A stretch of 64,000 bases of DNA from Bacteroidota bacterium. GTDB taxonomy: Bacteria > Bacteroidota > Bacteroidia > Bacteroidales > Paludibacteraceae. The translations under genes were made by a program, and so were the position numbers. The notes beneath the pieces are model-generated. The model saw only the letters and a program-made list of their open reading frames with translations. It was not told the DNA's origin and did no database searches. How positions within the stretch are numbered: position 1 is the stretch's first letter; each line of letters starts with the position of its first letter. Below, in pieces: positions 42,849 through 52,245 of the stretch. The stretch lies in assembly GCA_017860295.1 (NCBI GenBank), contig JAFNAS010000011.1, forward strand, positions 124,001-188,000, given 5' to 3'.

Positions 42849-43631
42849 TTACCAGCTACCGCTGGCTCCGCCGCCGCCAAAGTCACCGCCGCCGAAACCA
42901 CCGAAGCCTCCAAAATCGGAGCCTCCGCTACTCCCAAAACCGCCTCCTCCCCCACCAAATCCGGGGAAAAAGATAAACGGCGCTCCGCTTCCAGAGCTAC
43001 TGGTTCCATAACTGCTGTAGCGATTACGACGAATAAAACCGATGATAAACAAAATGAAGAGTGGAATCAGAAAGAATATCCAAGAGTTGTTTTTCTCCTT
43101 TTTCTTAATCTGATCGGCTTTGAATGTACCGGAACAAATTCCAATAACAACATCAACTCCTTTATTTATACCACCGTAAATATTATTATTTCTGAATTCC
43201 GGAATCATCACATCGTTGATGATTTTACTCGAAACAGCATCGGTAATGTGTTCTTCCAAACCATAGCCTACAGAAATCCGCACATGTCCGCGTTCACCAT
43301 TAGCCTGTTTCGGAACAATCAGAATCATCAAACCGTTGTTGATACCTTTTTGTCCTACCTTCCAGTCCATAGCCAACCGATCGGTAAAATCGGTTATATC
43401 ATATCCTTTTATATCACTGATAGTTACAACAGCAATTTGTGTGGAAGTAGAATCATTGTATGCAACCAGTTTTCGCTCAAGAGCATCGGCTTGTTCGGGC
43501 GAAAGAAGATTAGCCAAATCATTTAACAAACGGGGAGGATCGGGACGTTTCGGAAAATCCTGGGAAAAAATGTTACCGGAAACAACCAATAACAATAAAA
43601 TCAATGTATATTTTATGTTTTTCATTATCAA
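42849..43631 (-). CDS. TPM-domain protein (YgcG type), exported, with Gly-rich tail
   Basis: 260 residues: signal peptide (1-23), TPM domain about 30-160 (LANLLSPEQADALERKLVAY; TDRLAMDWKVGQKGINNGLM; GYGLEEHITDAVSSKIIND), one membrane helix near 188-204 and a Gly/Ser-rich tail of 50 residues ending SW. TPM proteins act in the envelope, some as phosphatases or photosystem repair factors in other phyla. Its start overlaps the end of the second TPM gene by 4 bases. Confidence 0.88.
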   Translation of the reverse strand: MIMKNIKYTLILLLLVVSGNIFSQDFPKRPDPPRLLNDLANLLSPEQADALERKLVAYNDSTSTQIAVVTISDIKGYDITDFTDRLAMDWKVGQKGINNGLMILIVPKQANGERGHVRISVGYGLEEHITDAVSSKIINDVMIPEFRNNNIYGGINKGVDVVIGICSGTFKADQIKKKEKNNSWIFFLIPLFILFIIGFIRRNRYSSYGTSSSGSGAPFIFFPGFGGGGGGFGSSGGSDFGGFGGFGGGDFGGGGASGSW

Positions 43632-44068
43632 TATTTTCCAAATGAAATTTCGTCCGGTAATTCGTTCACATCATCACTTTGGTATGGAAAATGTTCTTTT
43701 AGCTTCTGACCGGCAGAAAGAATTCCAGACACTAATCCCTCTTTGAAGTGATCTTCTGCAAACATATCCAACATACCCGATCTCAGTTCATCCCAAAATT
43801 GCTGCTTCACATGTTCATGAATAGCGCTATCGCCCACAATAGCCAGTTTTTTACTTTTTACAGCCAGATAAAACAACACACCATTATGCTGTGCCGTGTT
43901 AGCCATTCCAAGTTTTTTGAAAACTTTAGTAGCACGTTTCAACGTATTCCCAAAGCAATAATTTTCGAGATGAACACGTATTTCGCCGGATGTATTTTTC
44001 TCCGCTTCGGCAATTGCATCCATTATCTCTCCCTTTTGTTGAAGAGAAAAAAAATCGGTTACATCCAT
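43628..44068 (-). CDS. TPM-domain protein, short
   Basis: 146 residues with one TPM domain (EIMDAIAEAEKNTSGEIRVH; MANTAQHNGVLFYLAVKSKK; DHFKEGLVSGILSAGQKLK) and no signal peptide or membrane helix. It sits between lemA and the larger TPM gene, so the three likely form one envelope-linked operon. It overlaps the next gene by 4 bases. Confidence 0.85.
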   Translation of the reverse strand: MDVTDFFSLQQKGEIMDAIAEAEKNTSGEIRVHLENYCFGNTLKRATKVFKKLGMANTAQHNGVLFYLAVKSKKLAIVGDSAIHEHVKQQFWDELRSGMLDMFAEDHFKEGLVSGILSAGQKLKEHFPYQSDDVNELPDEISFGKY

Positions 44069-44142
44069 AAATAATTAATTTATAAGTAAAAACAAGGACA
44101 CACAAATACCAAAAACAGGAATTTATGTGTCCGGAAACGTAT

Positions 44143-44733
44143 TTAGAATTTAACCTGAGGGGCTTTCTCTGCACCTTCAGAAGCTTTGAAGTAACCTTTT
44201 TGTTCAAAACTACCCATTCCGGCAATTATGTTGGCAGGAAACTTACGAATAGAAGCATTAAATGCCTGAGCAGTTTCGTTATATTTACGACGCTCTACCG
44301 CAATACGGTTTTCTGTTCCTTCCAGTTGCGACTGCAAAGCCAGGAAGTTTTCGTTCGCTTTCAGGTTAGGATATTGTTCCACACTTACCATCAAGCGTGA
44401 TAAAGCACCTGAAAGACCGTCCTGAGCCTTCTGAAAAGCAGCAATATTGCTTGCATTCAGTTTTGTAGGATCAATAGTTACCGAAGTTGCTTTTGCACGC
44501 GCTTCTATCACTTCGGTCAGGGTTTTTTCTTCGTGAGTGGCATAACCCTTCACAGTTGCTACCAGGTTCGGAATCAGGTCGGCACGACGCTGATACACGT
44601 TTTCCACATTCGACCACTGAGCTTTAACACCTTCTTCCTGAGATACAAAACCATTGTATTTTCCTATACCCCAAAAAATGAATATGGCAATTACGCCTAC
44701 AACTGCCACCAAAATAATCAAACTTTTTTTCAT
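44143..44733 (-). CDS. LemA-family protein
   Basis: 196 residues with one N-terminal membrane helix (about 4-22) and a long helical domain: NGFVSQEEGVKAQWSNVENV, QRRADLIPNLVATVKGYATH, RRKYNETAQAFNASIRKFPA. LemA proteins are membrane-anchored, function unknown, and commonly encoded with TPM proteins as here. It leads the lemA-TPM-TPM operon. Confidence 0.93.
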   Translation of the reverse strand: MKKSLIILVAVVGVIAIFIFWGIGKYNGFVSQEEGVKAQWSNVENVYQRRADLIPNLVATVKGYATHEEKTLTEVIEARAKATSVTIDPTKLNASNIAAFQKAQDGLSGALSRLMVSVEQYPNLKANENFLALQSQLEGTENRIAVERRKYNETAQAFNASIRKFPANIIAGMGSFEQKGYFKASEGAEKAPQVKF

Positions 44734-44783
44734 ACGATAAAAATTTATTTTTGTCCGAATTAATTTTGACTTCCTATTTGCTA

Positions 44784-44817
44784 CAAAGATACATCAAAAC
44801 AAATCTAATACAACAAA
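44784..44817 (-). promoter_or_regulatory. Promoter of the lemA-TPM operon
   Basis: On the minus strand, TTTG (44817-44814), a 22-base spacer, and TATCTTTG (44791-44784), 50 bases before the lemA start. Confidence 0.55.
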
Positions 44818-44860
44818 TTGTATACCAGTAAAAAATAGCTGACATACCGCATTTTTTGAG

Positions 44861-44868
44861 TATTTTTG
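44861..44868 (+). promoter_or_regulatory. -7 promoter element of mnmA
   Basis: TATTTTTG, 77 bases before the mnmA start, with no clear -33 element. Confidence 0.45.
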
Positions 44869-44945
44869 CAACGTCTTTTCTTTGAAGCAATAAAGAAAAC
44901 AAACAATTAGTATTCAATACATTATAATATTTTTAGAATTAAAGA

Positions 44946-46010
44946 ATGAACATTGCCGCGTTAGTTTCAGGAGGAGTGGATAGTTCCGTGATGGTACATC
45001 TGCTCAAAGAATCGGGCTATGATCCCACCATTTTTTACATCCGCATCGGGATGGAAGAAGAAGATGGATTCATCGATTGCCCATCGGAAGAAGATATTGA
45101 AATTACTACATACATTGCCAAAAAATATGGCTGCAAATTCGAAGAAGTTTCGCTTCACGAAGAGTATTGGGAAAACGTGGTGAGTTATACCATCGAAGCC
45201 GTAAAACGCGGTTTGACTCCCAATCCCGACATGATGTGCAACAAGCTGATTAAATTCGGTTGCTTTGAGCAAAAATGGGGAAAAGAGTTCGACAAAACGG
45301 CCACCGGACATTATGCCCGTACGGCCGAAATCGATGGGAAAACCTATCTTGCGACCGCTGCCGATCATGTGAAAGATCAGACCTATTTTTTAGGACAAAT
45401 TGATTACCTGCAAGTTAGTAAACTGATGTTTCCCATTGGACATCTGCAAAAAAGCGAAGTACGCCAAATTGCCGCAGATGCCAAACTTCCGAGTGCCGAT
45501 CGTAAAGATAGCCAGGGGATCTGCTTTCTGGGAAAAATCAATTACAACGATTTTATTCGCCGTTACCTTGGCGAAAAAGAGGGAAAAATCGTTGAACTGG
45601 AAACCGGAAAAATTCTGGGCACGCACAAAGGTTACTGGTTTCACACCATCGGCCAACGCCGTGGTTTGCGATTGGGCGGGGGACCCTGGTTTGTGGTAAA
45701 AAAGAATGTGGAAGAAAATATAGTTTACGTTTCAAATGGATATGATCCTGAAACACAATATGGTAAAGTAATCAATTTGCAGGGGTTCCAGTTTATTACC
45801 GAAGACTGGTGGGGTGATTTTGAAGGCGAAAAAGAGATCAATTTCAAAATTCGTCACACTCCCGAATTTACAAAAGGTAAACTGGTTAAAATAAACGATA
45901 TCTACCGCATTTACTCTGAAAACAAAATTCAGGGCATAGCTTCGGGACAATTTGGCGTTATTTACGACAACGACGCGCAACTCTGTCTGGGAAGCGGTAT
46001 GATTATCTAA
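44946..46010 (+). CDS. mnmA: tRNA 2-thiouridine(34) synthase
   Basis: 354 residues. The ATP-pyrophosphatase loop SGGVDSSV is at residues 8-15; the catalytic cysteines lie in [11 protein letters not shown] and [14 protein letters not shown]-terminal [19 protein letters not shown] is typical. It thiolates U34 of Lys, Glu and Gln tRNAs. A GC-rich repeat arm begins 5 bases past the stop. Confidence 0.95.
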   Translation: MNIAALVSGGVDSSVMVHLLKESGYDPTIFYIRIGMEEEDGFIDCPSEEDIEITTYIAKKYGCKFEEVSLHEEYWENVVSYTIEAVKRGLTPNPDMMCNKLIKFGCFEQKWGKEFDKTATGHYARTAEIDGKTYLATAADHVKDQTYFLGQIDYLQVSKLMFPIGHLQKSEVRQIAADAKLPSADRKDSQGICFLGKINYNDFIRRYLGEKEGKIVELETGKILGTHKGYWFHTIGQRRGLRLGGGPWFVVKKNVEENIVYVSNGYDPETQYGKVINLQGFQFITEDWWGDFEGEKEINFKIRHTPEFTKGKLVKINDIYRIYSENKIQGIASGQFGVIYDNDAQLCLGSGMII

Positions 46011-46015
46011 AAACC

Positions 46016-46167
46016 AGCCCCTTAAATTACCCACAAGGGAACTTTTGAATCTGAAAATTTTATTTTTAGATCGTTATAATTTTATACGATAAAACAAAGT
46101 GAATAGTAGATATAAAACAAACAATATCAGATTAAACACTCCCCTTGGGGGAGGCCAGGTGGGGCTT
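46016..46167. repeat. GC-rich inverted repeat pair spanning the mnmA-U32 junction
   Basis: The left arm, 46016-46045 (starting AGCCCCTTAAATTACCCACA), agrees at 25 of 29 bases with the reverse complement of the arm at 1355-1383. The right arm, 46138-46167 (starting ACTCCCCTTGGGGGAGGCCA), is a diverged inverted copy, and it lies within the 5' end of the U32 reading frame. The inner 90 bases are AT-rich and differ from the inner part at 1311-1354. Confidence 0.6.
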
Positions 46168-47406
46168 TCGGACTTTGAAGTAATGGCACCCGCCGGTTCG
46201 TGGGAATCGCTCACGGCAGCCATTCAGGGAGGAGCCGATTCCGTCTATTTTGGCATTGAAAAGCTCAACATGCGTTCGCGTTCATCCAACAATTTTACGA
46301 CCGAAGATCTCAAAAAGATTGTAGCTACCTGCCAAAAGAACAACGTAAAAAGTTACCTGACTCTCAATACAATACTGTACGATGAAGATCTTCAACTGAT
46401 GCGTGAAATAGTGGACACTGCCAAAGAAGCAGGCGTATCGGCCATTATTGCATCAGATGTGGCTGCCATGACTTATGCCAATCGGGTAGGGGTGGAGGTG
46501 CATCTTTCCACACAGTTGAACATTTCCAACGCGGAATCTTTGCGTTTTTACGCTCAGTTTGCCGATGTGGTGGTACTGGCCCGCGAACTGAATATGGATC
46601 AGGTGAAAGCTATCCACGAAAAAATAGTGAATGAAAATATTTGCGGTACGAAAGGTGAACCGGTACGCATCGAAATGTTCTGTCACGGAGCACTTTGCAT
46701 GGCTGTTTCGGGTAAATGTTACCTCAGTCTGCACGAAATGAACGCGTCGGCCAACCGGGGCGCGTGCATGCAGGTTTGTCGTCGTGGATATACGGTAAAA
46801 GACAAAGAATCGGACATTGAACTGGACATTGAAAACCAGTACATTATGTCTCCAAAAGATTTGAAAACCATCCATTTCCTGAATAAAATGATCGATTCGG
46901 GTGTACGCGTTTTCAAAATAGAAGGACGTGCCCGCAGCGCCGAATATGTGAGAACGGTGGTGGAATGTTACAAACAGGCTATTCAGGCTTATCTGGACAC
47001 TAGTTTCACCGATGAAAAGATTGCGGCCTGGGACGAACGGTTGAAAAAGGTATTTAACCGTGGTTTCTGGGACGGATACTATCTGGGACAACGTCTGGGT
47101 GAGTGGAGCAAAAACTACGGTTCGGAAGCAACCAAAAAGAAAATTTACGTAGGCAAGGTGACCAACTATTTTGCCAACATCGGTGTTGCCGAATGCCTGA
47201 TAGAGACACAATCGGTAAAAATAGGAGATGAAATCTTCATAACCGGACCTACAACAGGTTGCTACGAAGATACATTGTCCGAAATCAGGGTCGATTTAAA
47301 ACCGGTAAACGAAGCAAAAAAGGGAGAATTTTTCTCTATTGCCGTTAACGACAAGGTACGACGTAACGACAAACTTTTCAAATGGGAAGACAACAAGAAA
47401 GAATAA
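46099..47406 (+). CDS. U32-family peptidase / hydroxylation-type iron-sulfur protein
   Basis: 435 residues from a GTG at 46099; a GTG at 46159 (415 residues) is also possible. The conserved protein begins only at DFEVMAPAGSWESLTAAIQG, and the preceding 24 residues contain translated repeat (NTPLGGGQVGL). Family landmarks are GADSVYFGIEKLNMRSRSSN, EMFCHGALCMAVSGKCYLS and the cysteine set NRGACMQVCRRGY. U32 proteins include collagenase-like peptidases and oxygen-independent hydroxylases such as RlhA/TrhP; this length suits a tRNA/rRNA-modifying member. It follows mnmA, another tRNA-modifying gene. Confidence 0.88.
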   Translation: MNSRYKTNNIRLNTPLGGGQVGLSDFEVMAPAGSWESLTAAIQGGADSVYFGIEKLNMRSRSSNNFTTEDLKKIVATCQKNNVKSYLTLNTILYDEDLQLMREIVDTAKEAGVSAIIASDVAAMTYANRVGVEVHLSTQLNISNAESLRFYAQFADVVVLARELNMDQVKAIHEKIVNENICGTKGEPVRIEMFCHGALCMAVSGKCYLSLHEMNASANRGACMQVCRRGYTVKDKESDIELDIENQYIMSPKDLKTIHFLNKMIDSGVRVFKIEGRARSAEYVRTVVECYKQAIQAYLDTSFTDEKIAAWDERLKKVFNRGFWDGYYLGQRLGEWSKNYGSEATKKKIYVGKVTNYFANIGVAECLIETQSVKIGDEIFITGPTTGCYEDTLSEIRVDLKPVNEAKKGEFFSIAVNDKVRRNDKLFKWEDNKKE

Positions 47407-47417
47407 TTATCCGATAA

Positions 47418-48809
47418 ATGAAGCGCTACAAGTATTTTTTTCTGGTAGCTGCCATAGTACTGACAGCATGTGCAGGTTCTAAAATTTCAGTCGAAAAACC
47501 CGCTGAGAGTTATATTGCTCCCTCCATTGAAAAAAAAATATCTACTATTGATATTGCATTGGATATCAACGTAGAAGATATTGAAAAAAGTATCAACAAT
47601 CGCTTCAAAGACATTATTTACAACGACACTTCATTAGTAGATGACAATCTGAAACTGAAAGTGTGGAAACAACAGGATTTGCGCTTTTCACTCAACGGAA
47701 GCCATATCGATTGCATAATGCCACTCAAAATATGGCTTGAAACTGGTTTCAGAAAAAAAATATTAGGTGCTACTTTCCAGCAAAACTACGAAGCCAATGG
47801 AGCCATTACGTTGGATGTAAGCATCGATTATCACATTCAAAAAGACTGGAGCGTCATTACCTCTACCAAAATTAATGACTATACCTGGACTCAAAAACCC
47901 ACCGTCAAAGTTGCAGGTACCGAAATGCCTATCACTTTCATATCGAATATCATTCTTAAATCGTTACAGAAAAAAATAGATAAATCGATAGACGAGGCCA
48001 TTGAAAAAAACATGAACATTCGGCAAGCCATGACCAAAACATGGTCGATTGCTCAAAAACCGATTCAAATAAACAAAGAATACAATGTTTGGCTGAAAGT
48101 AACCCCGAAAAGTATTCTTTCCACTCCCATGGTTTCTGCCGGTAACCATATCAATTTCAATCTGGGTATTAATGCTTTGATAGAAACTTCGGTAGGTAAT
48201 CCGATTAATGGTAACAATCAAATTATTTTACCTGATTATCAATATGTTTCTGAAATAAAGCCCGATTTTAATATCCTGTTTAGTGTCAATCTGGACTATA
48301 AAAAACTAACGGAAATTTCATCGAAACAGATCATAGGAAAAACCTTTCGACAAGGAAACAAGCACATCACCATCGATAAAATCAAATTTTACGGACATAA
48401 TGGACTGTTGGTTGTAGAAACAAAGCTGTCGGGAAGTGCAAACGGAACTATTTATTGCGTCGGAAAGCCTGTTTTCAACAATGCAAACCAGACTCTGAGC
48501 ATCACCAATTTCGATTTTGACATGAAAACAAAAAATGTTTTGGTAAAAAGTGCCAACTGGTTGATGCACAATAAATTTTTGAAAATGGTAGAACCCAATC
48601 TGACCATCTCCATGAAAGATCAGATTGGTGATATAGTCAACTCAAGCAATGCCATGCTTGCCAACTATGAACTGATAAAGGGAATATCGCTGAACGGACA
48701 GCTGGAAAAAAACAGTTTCGATGCAATAACAATCACACCTACAGCCATTGTCATCAGCGGACAGTTATCCGGCAATCTCAATTTGAAAGTAAATCAGGTT
48801 CAATTTTAA
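47418..48809 (+). CDS. DUF4403-family lipoprotein
   Basis: 463 residues with a lipobox at VLTACAGS (Cys18 in the precursor), so anchored in the inner or outer membrane. The rest is beta-rich with repeated Ile/Asp/Lys segments, including IALDINVEDIEKSINNRFKD and TISMKDQIGDIVNSSNAMLA, as in DUF4403. The family has lipid-transfer (BPI/SMP-like) resemblance by my recollection, unproven. It follows the U32 gene by 11 bases and overlaps the convergent PAP2 gene by 4 bases. Confidence 0.75.
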   Translation: MKRYKYFFLVAAIVLTACAGSKISVEKPAESYIAPSIEKKISTIDIALDINVEDIEKSINNRFKDIIYNDTSLVDDNLKLKVWKQQDLRFSLNGSHIDCIMPLKIWLETGFRKKILGATFQQNYEANGAITLDVSIDYHIQKDWSVITSTKINDYTWTQKPTVKVAGTEMPITFISNIILKSLQKKIDKSIDEAIEKNMNIRQAMTKTWSIAQKPIQINKEYNVWLKVTPKSILSTPMVSAGNHINFNLGINALIETSVGNPINGNNQIILPDYQYVSEIKPDFNILFSVNLDYKKLTEISSKQIIGKTFRQGNKHITIDKIKFYGHNGLLVVETKLSGSANGTIYCVGKPVFNNANQTLSITNFDFDMKTKNVLVKSANWLMHNKFLKMVEPNLTISMKDQIGDIVNSSNAMLANYELIKGISLNGQLEKNSFDAITITPTAIVISGQLSGNLNLKVNQVQF

Positions 48810-49429
48810 TGCAGCCACTCCATAGAACGCTTTGTAACGCGTTTTATCGGTTGATGTAACCACTGATTCATCTTATACGTCAACCAAGAGCTACCGGCTC
48901 CCAAAACAGCTCCTGCCGCTACATCCGAAGGATAATGAACCCCCAGATTCATTCGTGAATAGGCGACAGAGGTAGCCCACAACATGGAAGGAGCAATCAC
49001 ATACCATTTCGGATAACTGATACTCAAAGAGGTAGCTAATGAAAAAGCTACCGATGTATGAAAAGAGGGAAAAGAAGAATTAGATTCCATTGTTTCCGGT
49101 ACAATGTATCCGGAATAAGTCACATATGGTCTTTCTCTTTTGGTGCAACTTTTCATAACAAGAGCAGTTATTCCCGACAAAGCCACAGAAGATGCTATAT
49201 ACCACCCTTTTTCGGCTCCTGACTCATTCTTGTCAATATACGCTTCTGCCAATAAAGCAAAAGGTACTCCTACCACCACAAATGCAGCACTATTCGATAT
49301 AAATTTACTCGATCCTTTTATTGACGATTGACTATTGATGGAATGTAACCACTTTGTTTCGAGAGTTTGAGCTGAGGCATTAACACCATACGATGCAAAA
49401 AAAATAAAAAGTATGAAATAGTATTTCAT
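48806..49429 (-). CDS. PAP2-family phosphatase, exported or membrane-bound
   Basis: 207 residues with an N-terminal signal helix (1-19) and the three phosphatase motifs: KRERPY, SFPSFHTSVAFSLATSLS, and SRMNLGVHYPSDVAAGAVLG with the catalytic His. PAP2 enzymes remove phosphate from lipid or isoprenoid phosphates such as undecaprenyl pyrophosphate or phosphatidate. It follows nadA by 17 bases on the same strand. Confidence 0.9.
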   Translation of the reverse strand: MKYYFILFIFFASYGVNASAQTLETKWLHSINSQSSIKGSSKFISNSAAFVVVGVPFALLAEAYIDKNESGAEKGWYIASSVALSGITALVMKSCTKRERPYVTYSGYIVPETMESNSSFPSFHTSVAFSLATSLSISYPKWYVIAPSMLWATSVAYSRMNLGVHYPSDVAAGAVLGAGSSWLTYKMNQWLHQPIKRVTKRSMEWLH

Positions 49430-49446
49430 TTATAAATAACTATTAA

Positions 49447-50427
49447 TCAGCTTAATTCTAACATTCTTCTGATTGGTTTTTCAGCCTTCACGCGTACTGA
49501 CTCTTCAATGGTAATTTCAGGAAATTCAAAATTCAGGCAATTATATACTTTTTGCATGGTATTGAGCTTCATAAAATTACAATCGTTACACCCACAGGTA
49601 CTATCAATGGGAGGAGCCGGAATAAATGTTTTATCCGAATTGCATTTTTTCATTTCATGAATAATGCCACTCTCTGTAGCCACAATAAATTCGTTAGCAT
49701 CCGATGTTTTGGTAAAGTTCAGTAAAGCTAAAGTAGATCCAATTTCATCGGCCACTTTTAATATAACACTTTGACATTCAGGATGTGCTAAAATCAAAGC
49801 GTTCGGATGTTCTTTTTTTATGGCCAATATTTTTTCCAACGAAAATTGTTCGTGTACATGGCAAGCACCATCCCACAAAAGCATCGAACGACCGGTTACA
49901 CTGTTTATGTAATTTCCAAGATTTCTGTCCGGTCCGAATATTAATTTGGCATCTTTTGGAAAACTGTCTACTATTTTTCGGGCATTACTCGACGTTACCA
50001 CTACATCCGTCAACGTTTTTACAGCTGCAGTAGTATTTACATACGAAATAACCGTATGATCGGGGTGAGCCTTTACAAATGCTTCAAATTTATCCGCCGG
50101 ACAGCTTTCGGCCAACGAACAACCGGCATTCAAATCAGGGATCAAAACCTTTTTATCGGGGCTTAAAATTTTTACAGTTTCACCCATGAAATGGACACCA
50201 CACATCACAATCACGTCAGCTTCCACTTTGGTAGCCCATTGAGCTAAAGCCAAACTATCGCCTACTACATCAGCAATATCCTGTATATCACCTGTTTGGT
50301 AGTAGTGAGCCATTATCACGGCATTTTTTTCTTTTTTCAGCCGTTTAATTTCGGCTATAAGATCTATATTGTCCGGAACCTTTTCATTGGCAAATCCACT
50401 TTTCAACCAAGATTCTTTTATATTCAT
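49447..50427 (-). CDS. nadA: Quinolinate synthase
   Basis: 326 residues. The text AVIMAHYYQTGDIQDIADVV, CGVHFMGETVKILSPDKKVL, LAHPECQSVILKVADEIGST and the late cysteine pair in STCGCNDCNFMKLNTMQKV fit NadA, which binds one [4Fe-4S] cluster and joins iminoaspartate with dihydroxyacetone phosphate. nadB and nadC are not in the window. The divergent lrp gene lies beyond a 497-base gap. Confidence 0.95.
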   Translation of the reverse strand: MNIKESWLKSGFANEKVPDNIDLIAEIKRLKKEKNAVIMAHYYQTGDIQDIADVVGDSLALAQWATKVEADVIVMCGVHFMGETVKILSPDKKVLIPDLNAGCSLAESCPADKFEAFVKAHPDHTVISYVNTTAAVKTLTDVVVTSSNARKIVDSFPKDAKLIFGPDRNLGNYINSVTGRSMLLWDGACHVHEQFSLEKILAIKKEHPNALILAHPECQSVILKVADEIGSTLALLNFTKTSDANEFIVATESGIIHEMKKCNSDKTFIPAPPIDSTCGCNDCNFMKLNTMQKVYNCLNFEFPEITIEESVRVKAEKPIRRMLELS

Positions 50428-50924
50428 ATTTTTTTTTCAATTTAAAAACTTAGAAAGATGATGATTATTGAATGTTGATAATACGGATAACTTTTTGATT
50501 AGCATCTTTGATTTCTCATTTTTAAATAAACCGGGAGAGAAATGAACAATTTATTATTATTCTAAATTGCTTATTTTAACCGAAGATAGATGAGTTATCA
50601 ACATATTGTTCATAAAGTGCAAAGTTAGCAAGTTTTTGATGCGTCTTATCTTTTTAGTGTGTAAAAAGTAGTTGATGCCGGTTGTATAAAAAAGCAGAAA
50701 GGAATTTGATATTTTGGAGGGTTTGAATAACAGAATCTTTTTATGTGAAAAGCAAGAGATAAATACGATTTGTTGTCAAAAATAAATCACAAGTTATCCA
50801 CAATTTTACTAACAACCTGATGTAAAACAATTGTCGATAACTTCATTTTGAAACTTATTAGATTACATAATTTGCTAATTTTCAATATTAACATTATATT
50901 TGCACCCCAAATAAATATAGTAAC
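50428..50924. other. AT-rich intergenic region with DnaA-box-like nonamers
   Basis: 497 bases between divergent nadA and lrp, with no gene. It holds TGTTGATAA (50473-50481), TTATCAACA (50595-50603), TTATCCACA (50794-50802, the canonical DnaA box) and TGTCGATAA (50832-50840), in both orientations. AT content is high throughout. The nearby lrp promoter is at 50871-50902. Confidence 0.6.
50871..50902 (+). promoter_or_regulatory. Promoter of the lrp-type gene
   Basis: TTTG (50871-50874), 20-base spacer, TATATTTG (50895-50902), 22 bases before the ATG. Full match to the Bacteroidota pattern. Confidence 0.8.
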
Positions 50925-51401
50925 ATGGCACATACATTAGATAAACTGGATCGTAAAATACTACACTACATTTCTCAAAACGCAAGGACACCTTTTTTGG
51001 AAATTGCAAGAGAGTGCAATGTGTCCGGTGCTGCCATTCATCAACGTGTACAAAAACTTGTTAACCAAGGAGTGATACGGAATTCGGAATTTGTTATAGA
51101 TCAATACAAAGTAGGATATCAAACGTGTGCTTATATTGGAATTGTGTTGAAGAATAATGTCGAATTTCAATCGGTTGTCGATCATATAAAGCAGATACCA
51201 GAAGTGGTGGAATGCCACTATACTACCGGCAAATATGCCATGTTTATTAAAATATATGCCAAAGATAATAGGCATCTTTTAAAATTGCTTTTGGATAAAC
51301 TGGCAACCATTCCGGGTGTAGCCAACACCGAAACTTTTCAGCTTTCACTTGACGAAATTTTCCGCCGTCAATTGTCAATTTTCGGAGAAGATAGTGAATA
51401 G
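50925..51401 (+). CDS. Lrp/AsnC-family transcriptional regulator
   Basis: 158 residues. Residues 5-55 are the helix-turn-helix (LDRKILHYISQNARTPFLEI; NVSGAAIHQRVQKLVNQGVI), and the rest is the RAM ligand domain (YIGIVLKNNVEFQSVVDHIK; ECHYTTGKYAMFIKIYAKD). Such proteins bind amino acids or related ligands and control metabolism genes. Its own promoter faces the nadA gap; whether it controls nadA is not known. Confidence 0.92.
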   Translation: MAHTLDKLDRKILHYISQNARTPFLEIARECNVSGAAIHQRVQKLVNQGVIRNSEFVIDQYKVGYQTCAYIGIVLKNNVEFQSVVDHIKQIPEVVECHYTTGKYAMFIKIYAKDNRHLLKLLLDKLATIPGVANTETFQLSLDEIFRRQLSIFGEDSE

Positions 51402-51428
51402 TCGTATACTTTTTAAGTAGGAAAAAAG

Positions 51429-52244
51429 GTGATTAGTTTAGAAGAATTTTGTAATTTGAATTCCTTTTTTCGGTCGAAATTGGGAAAACATGTTGGTCGC
51501 GCAGTATATCGTATGCTGGGTTTGGACAAGATTCACGAATCGTATATCGTTGCAAAAGCCAATTCTTCGAACAGTCTGGAATTTATAGATGAAATTTATA
51601 AATTTTTCGGAGTCGAAACGGTTGTTGATAATCCGGAAACTATACGCTATTTTTCTGAAAATAAAACATTTGTAACAGTATCCAATCACCCTTACGGAAC
51701 CTTCGATGGCATGTCTTTGGTACGAACCATAGCAACTGTTCGTCCGGATATTCGGGGTATTACCAACTTTCTTCTGAGTAAAATAGAACCCATCGCTCAT
51801 CATTTTATTCCTGTAAATCCTTTTGAAAAGTCGACCAGCAAGCGTTCCAGTCTTCCGGGATTGCGTATCGCCAAAAATCATTTGAAAGAGGGGCATCCTC
51901 TCTTCTTTTTTCCTTCCGGTCAGGTTTCCAAGATTGTAAAATGGTTCAGAATCGCGGACAGGGAGTGGCAGCTACCGACTGTAAAGCTGATTCAAAAGTC
52001 GCAAGTACCTATTATTCCTGTCTATTTTGAAGGACACAACAGCTGGAAATTTTTATTGGTTGGGCTGATACATCCCATTCTTCGCACAGCGCTGATTCCT
52101 GCGGAGGTGAAAAACAAACGGGGGAAAAAGATTCGTTTACGCATTGGAGAACCCATCAGCGTGGAGGAGCAAAAGTTGTACCCCAAACCGGAAGATTTTG
52201 GCAGGTTTTTGTACCGTAAAACGTATGAATTGAAGCAGAGCTGA
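51429..52244 (+). CDS. Lysophospholipid acyltransferase-family protein
   Basis: 271 residues from a GTG at 51429. The acyltransferase signature is SNHPYGTFDGMSLV (a His and Asp spaced as HX5D, as in the Bacteroidota branch), with FFFPSGQVSKIVKWFRIADR and VPIIPVYFEGHNS as later motifs. It probably acylates a lysolipid or ornithine-type lipid at the inner membrane. It follows the lrp-type gene by 27 bases and ends next to convergent tsaE. Confidence 0.87.
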   Translation: MISLEEFCNLNSFFRSKLGKHVGRAVYRMLGLDKIHESYIVAKANSSNSLEFIDEIYKFFGVETVVDNPETIRYFSENKTFVTVSNHPYGTFDGMSLVRTIATVRPDIRGITNFLLSKIEPIAHHFIPVNPFEKSTSKRSSLPGLRIAKNHLKEGHPLFFFPSGQVSKIVKWFRIADREWQLPTVKLIQKSQVPIIPVYFEGHNSWKFLLVGLIHPILRTALIPAEVKNKRGKKIRLRIGEPISVEEQKLYPKPEDFGRFLYRKTYELKQS

Positions 52245-52245
52245 T

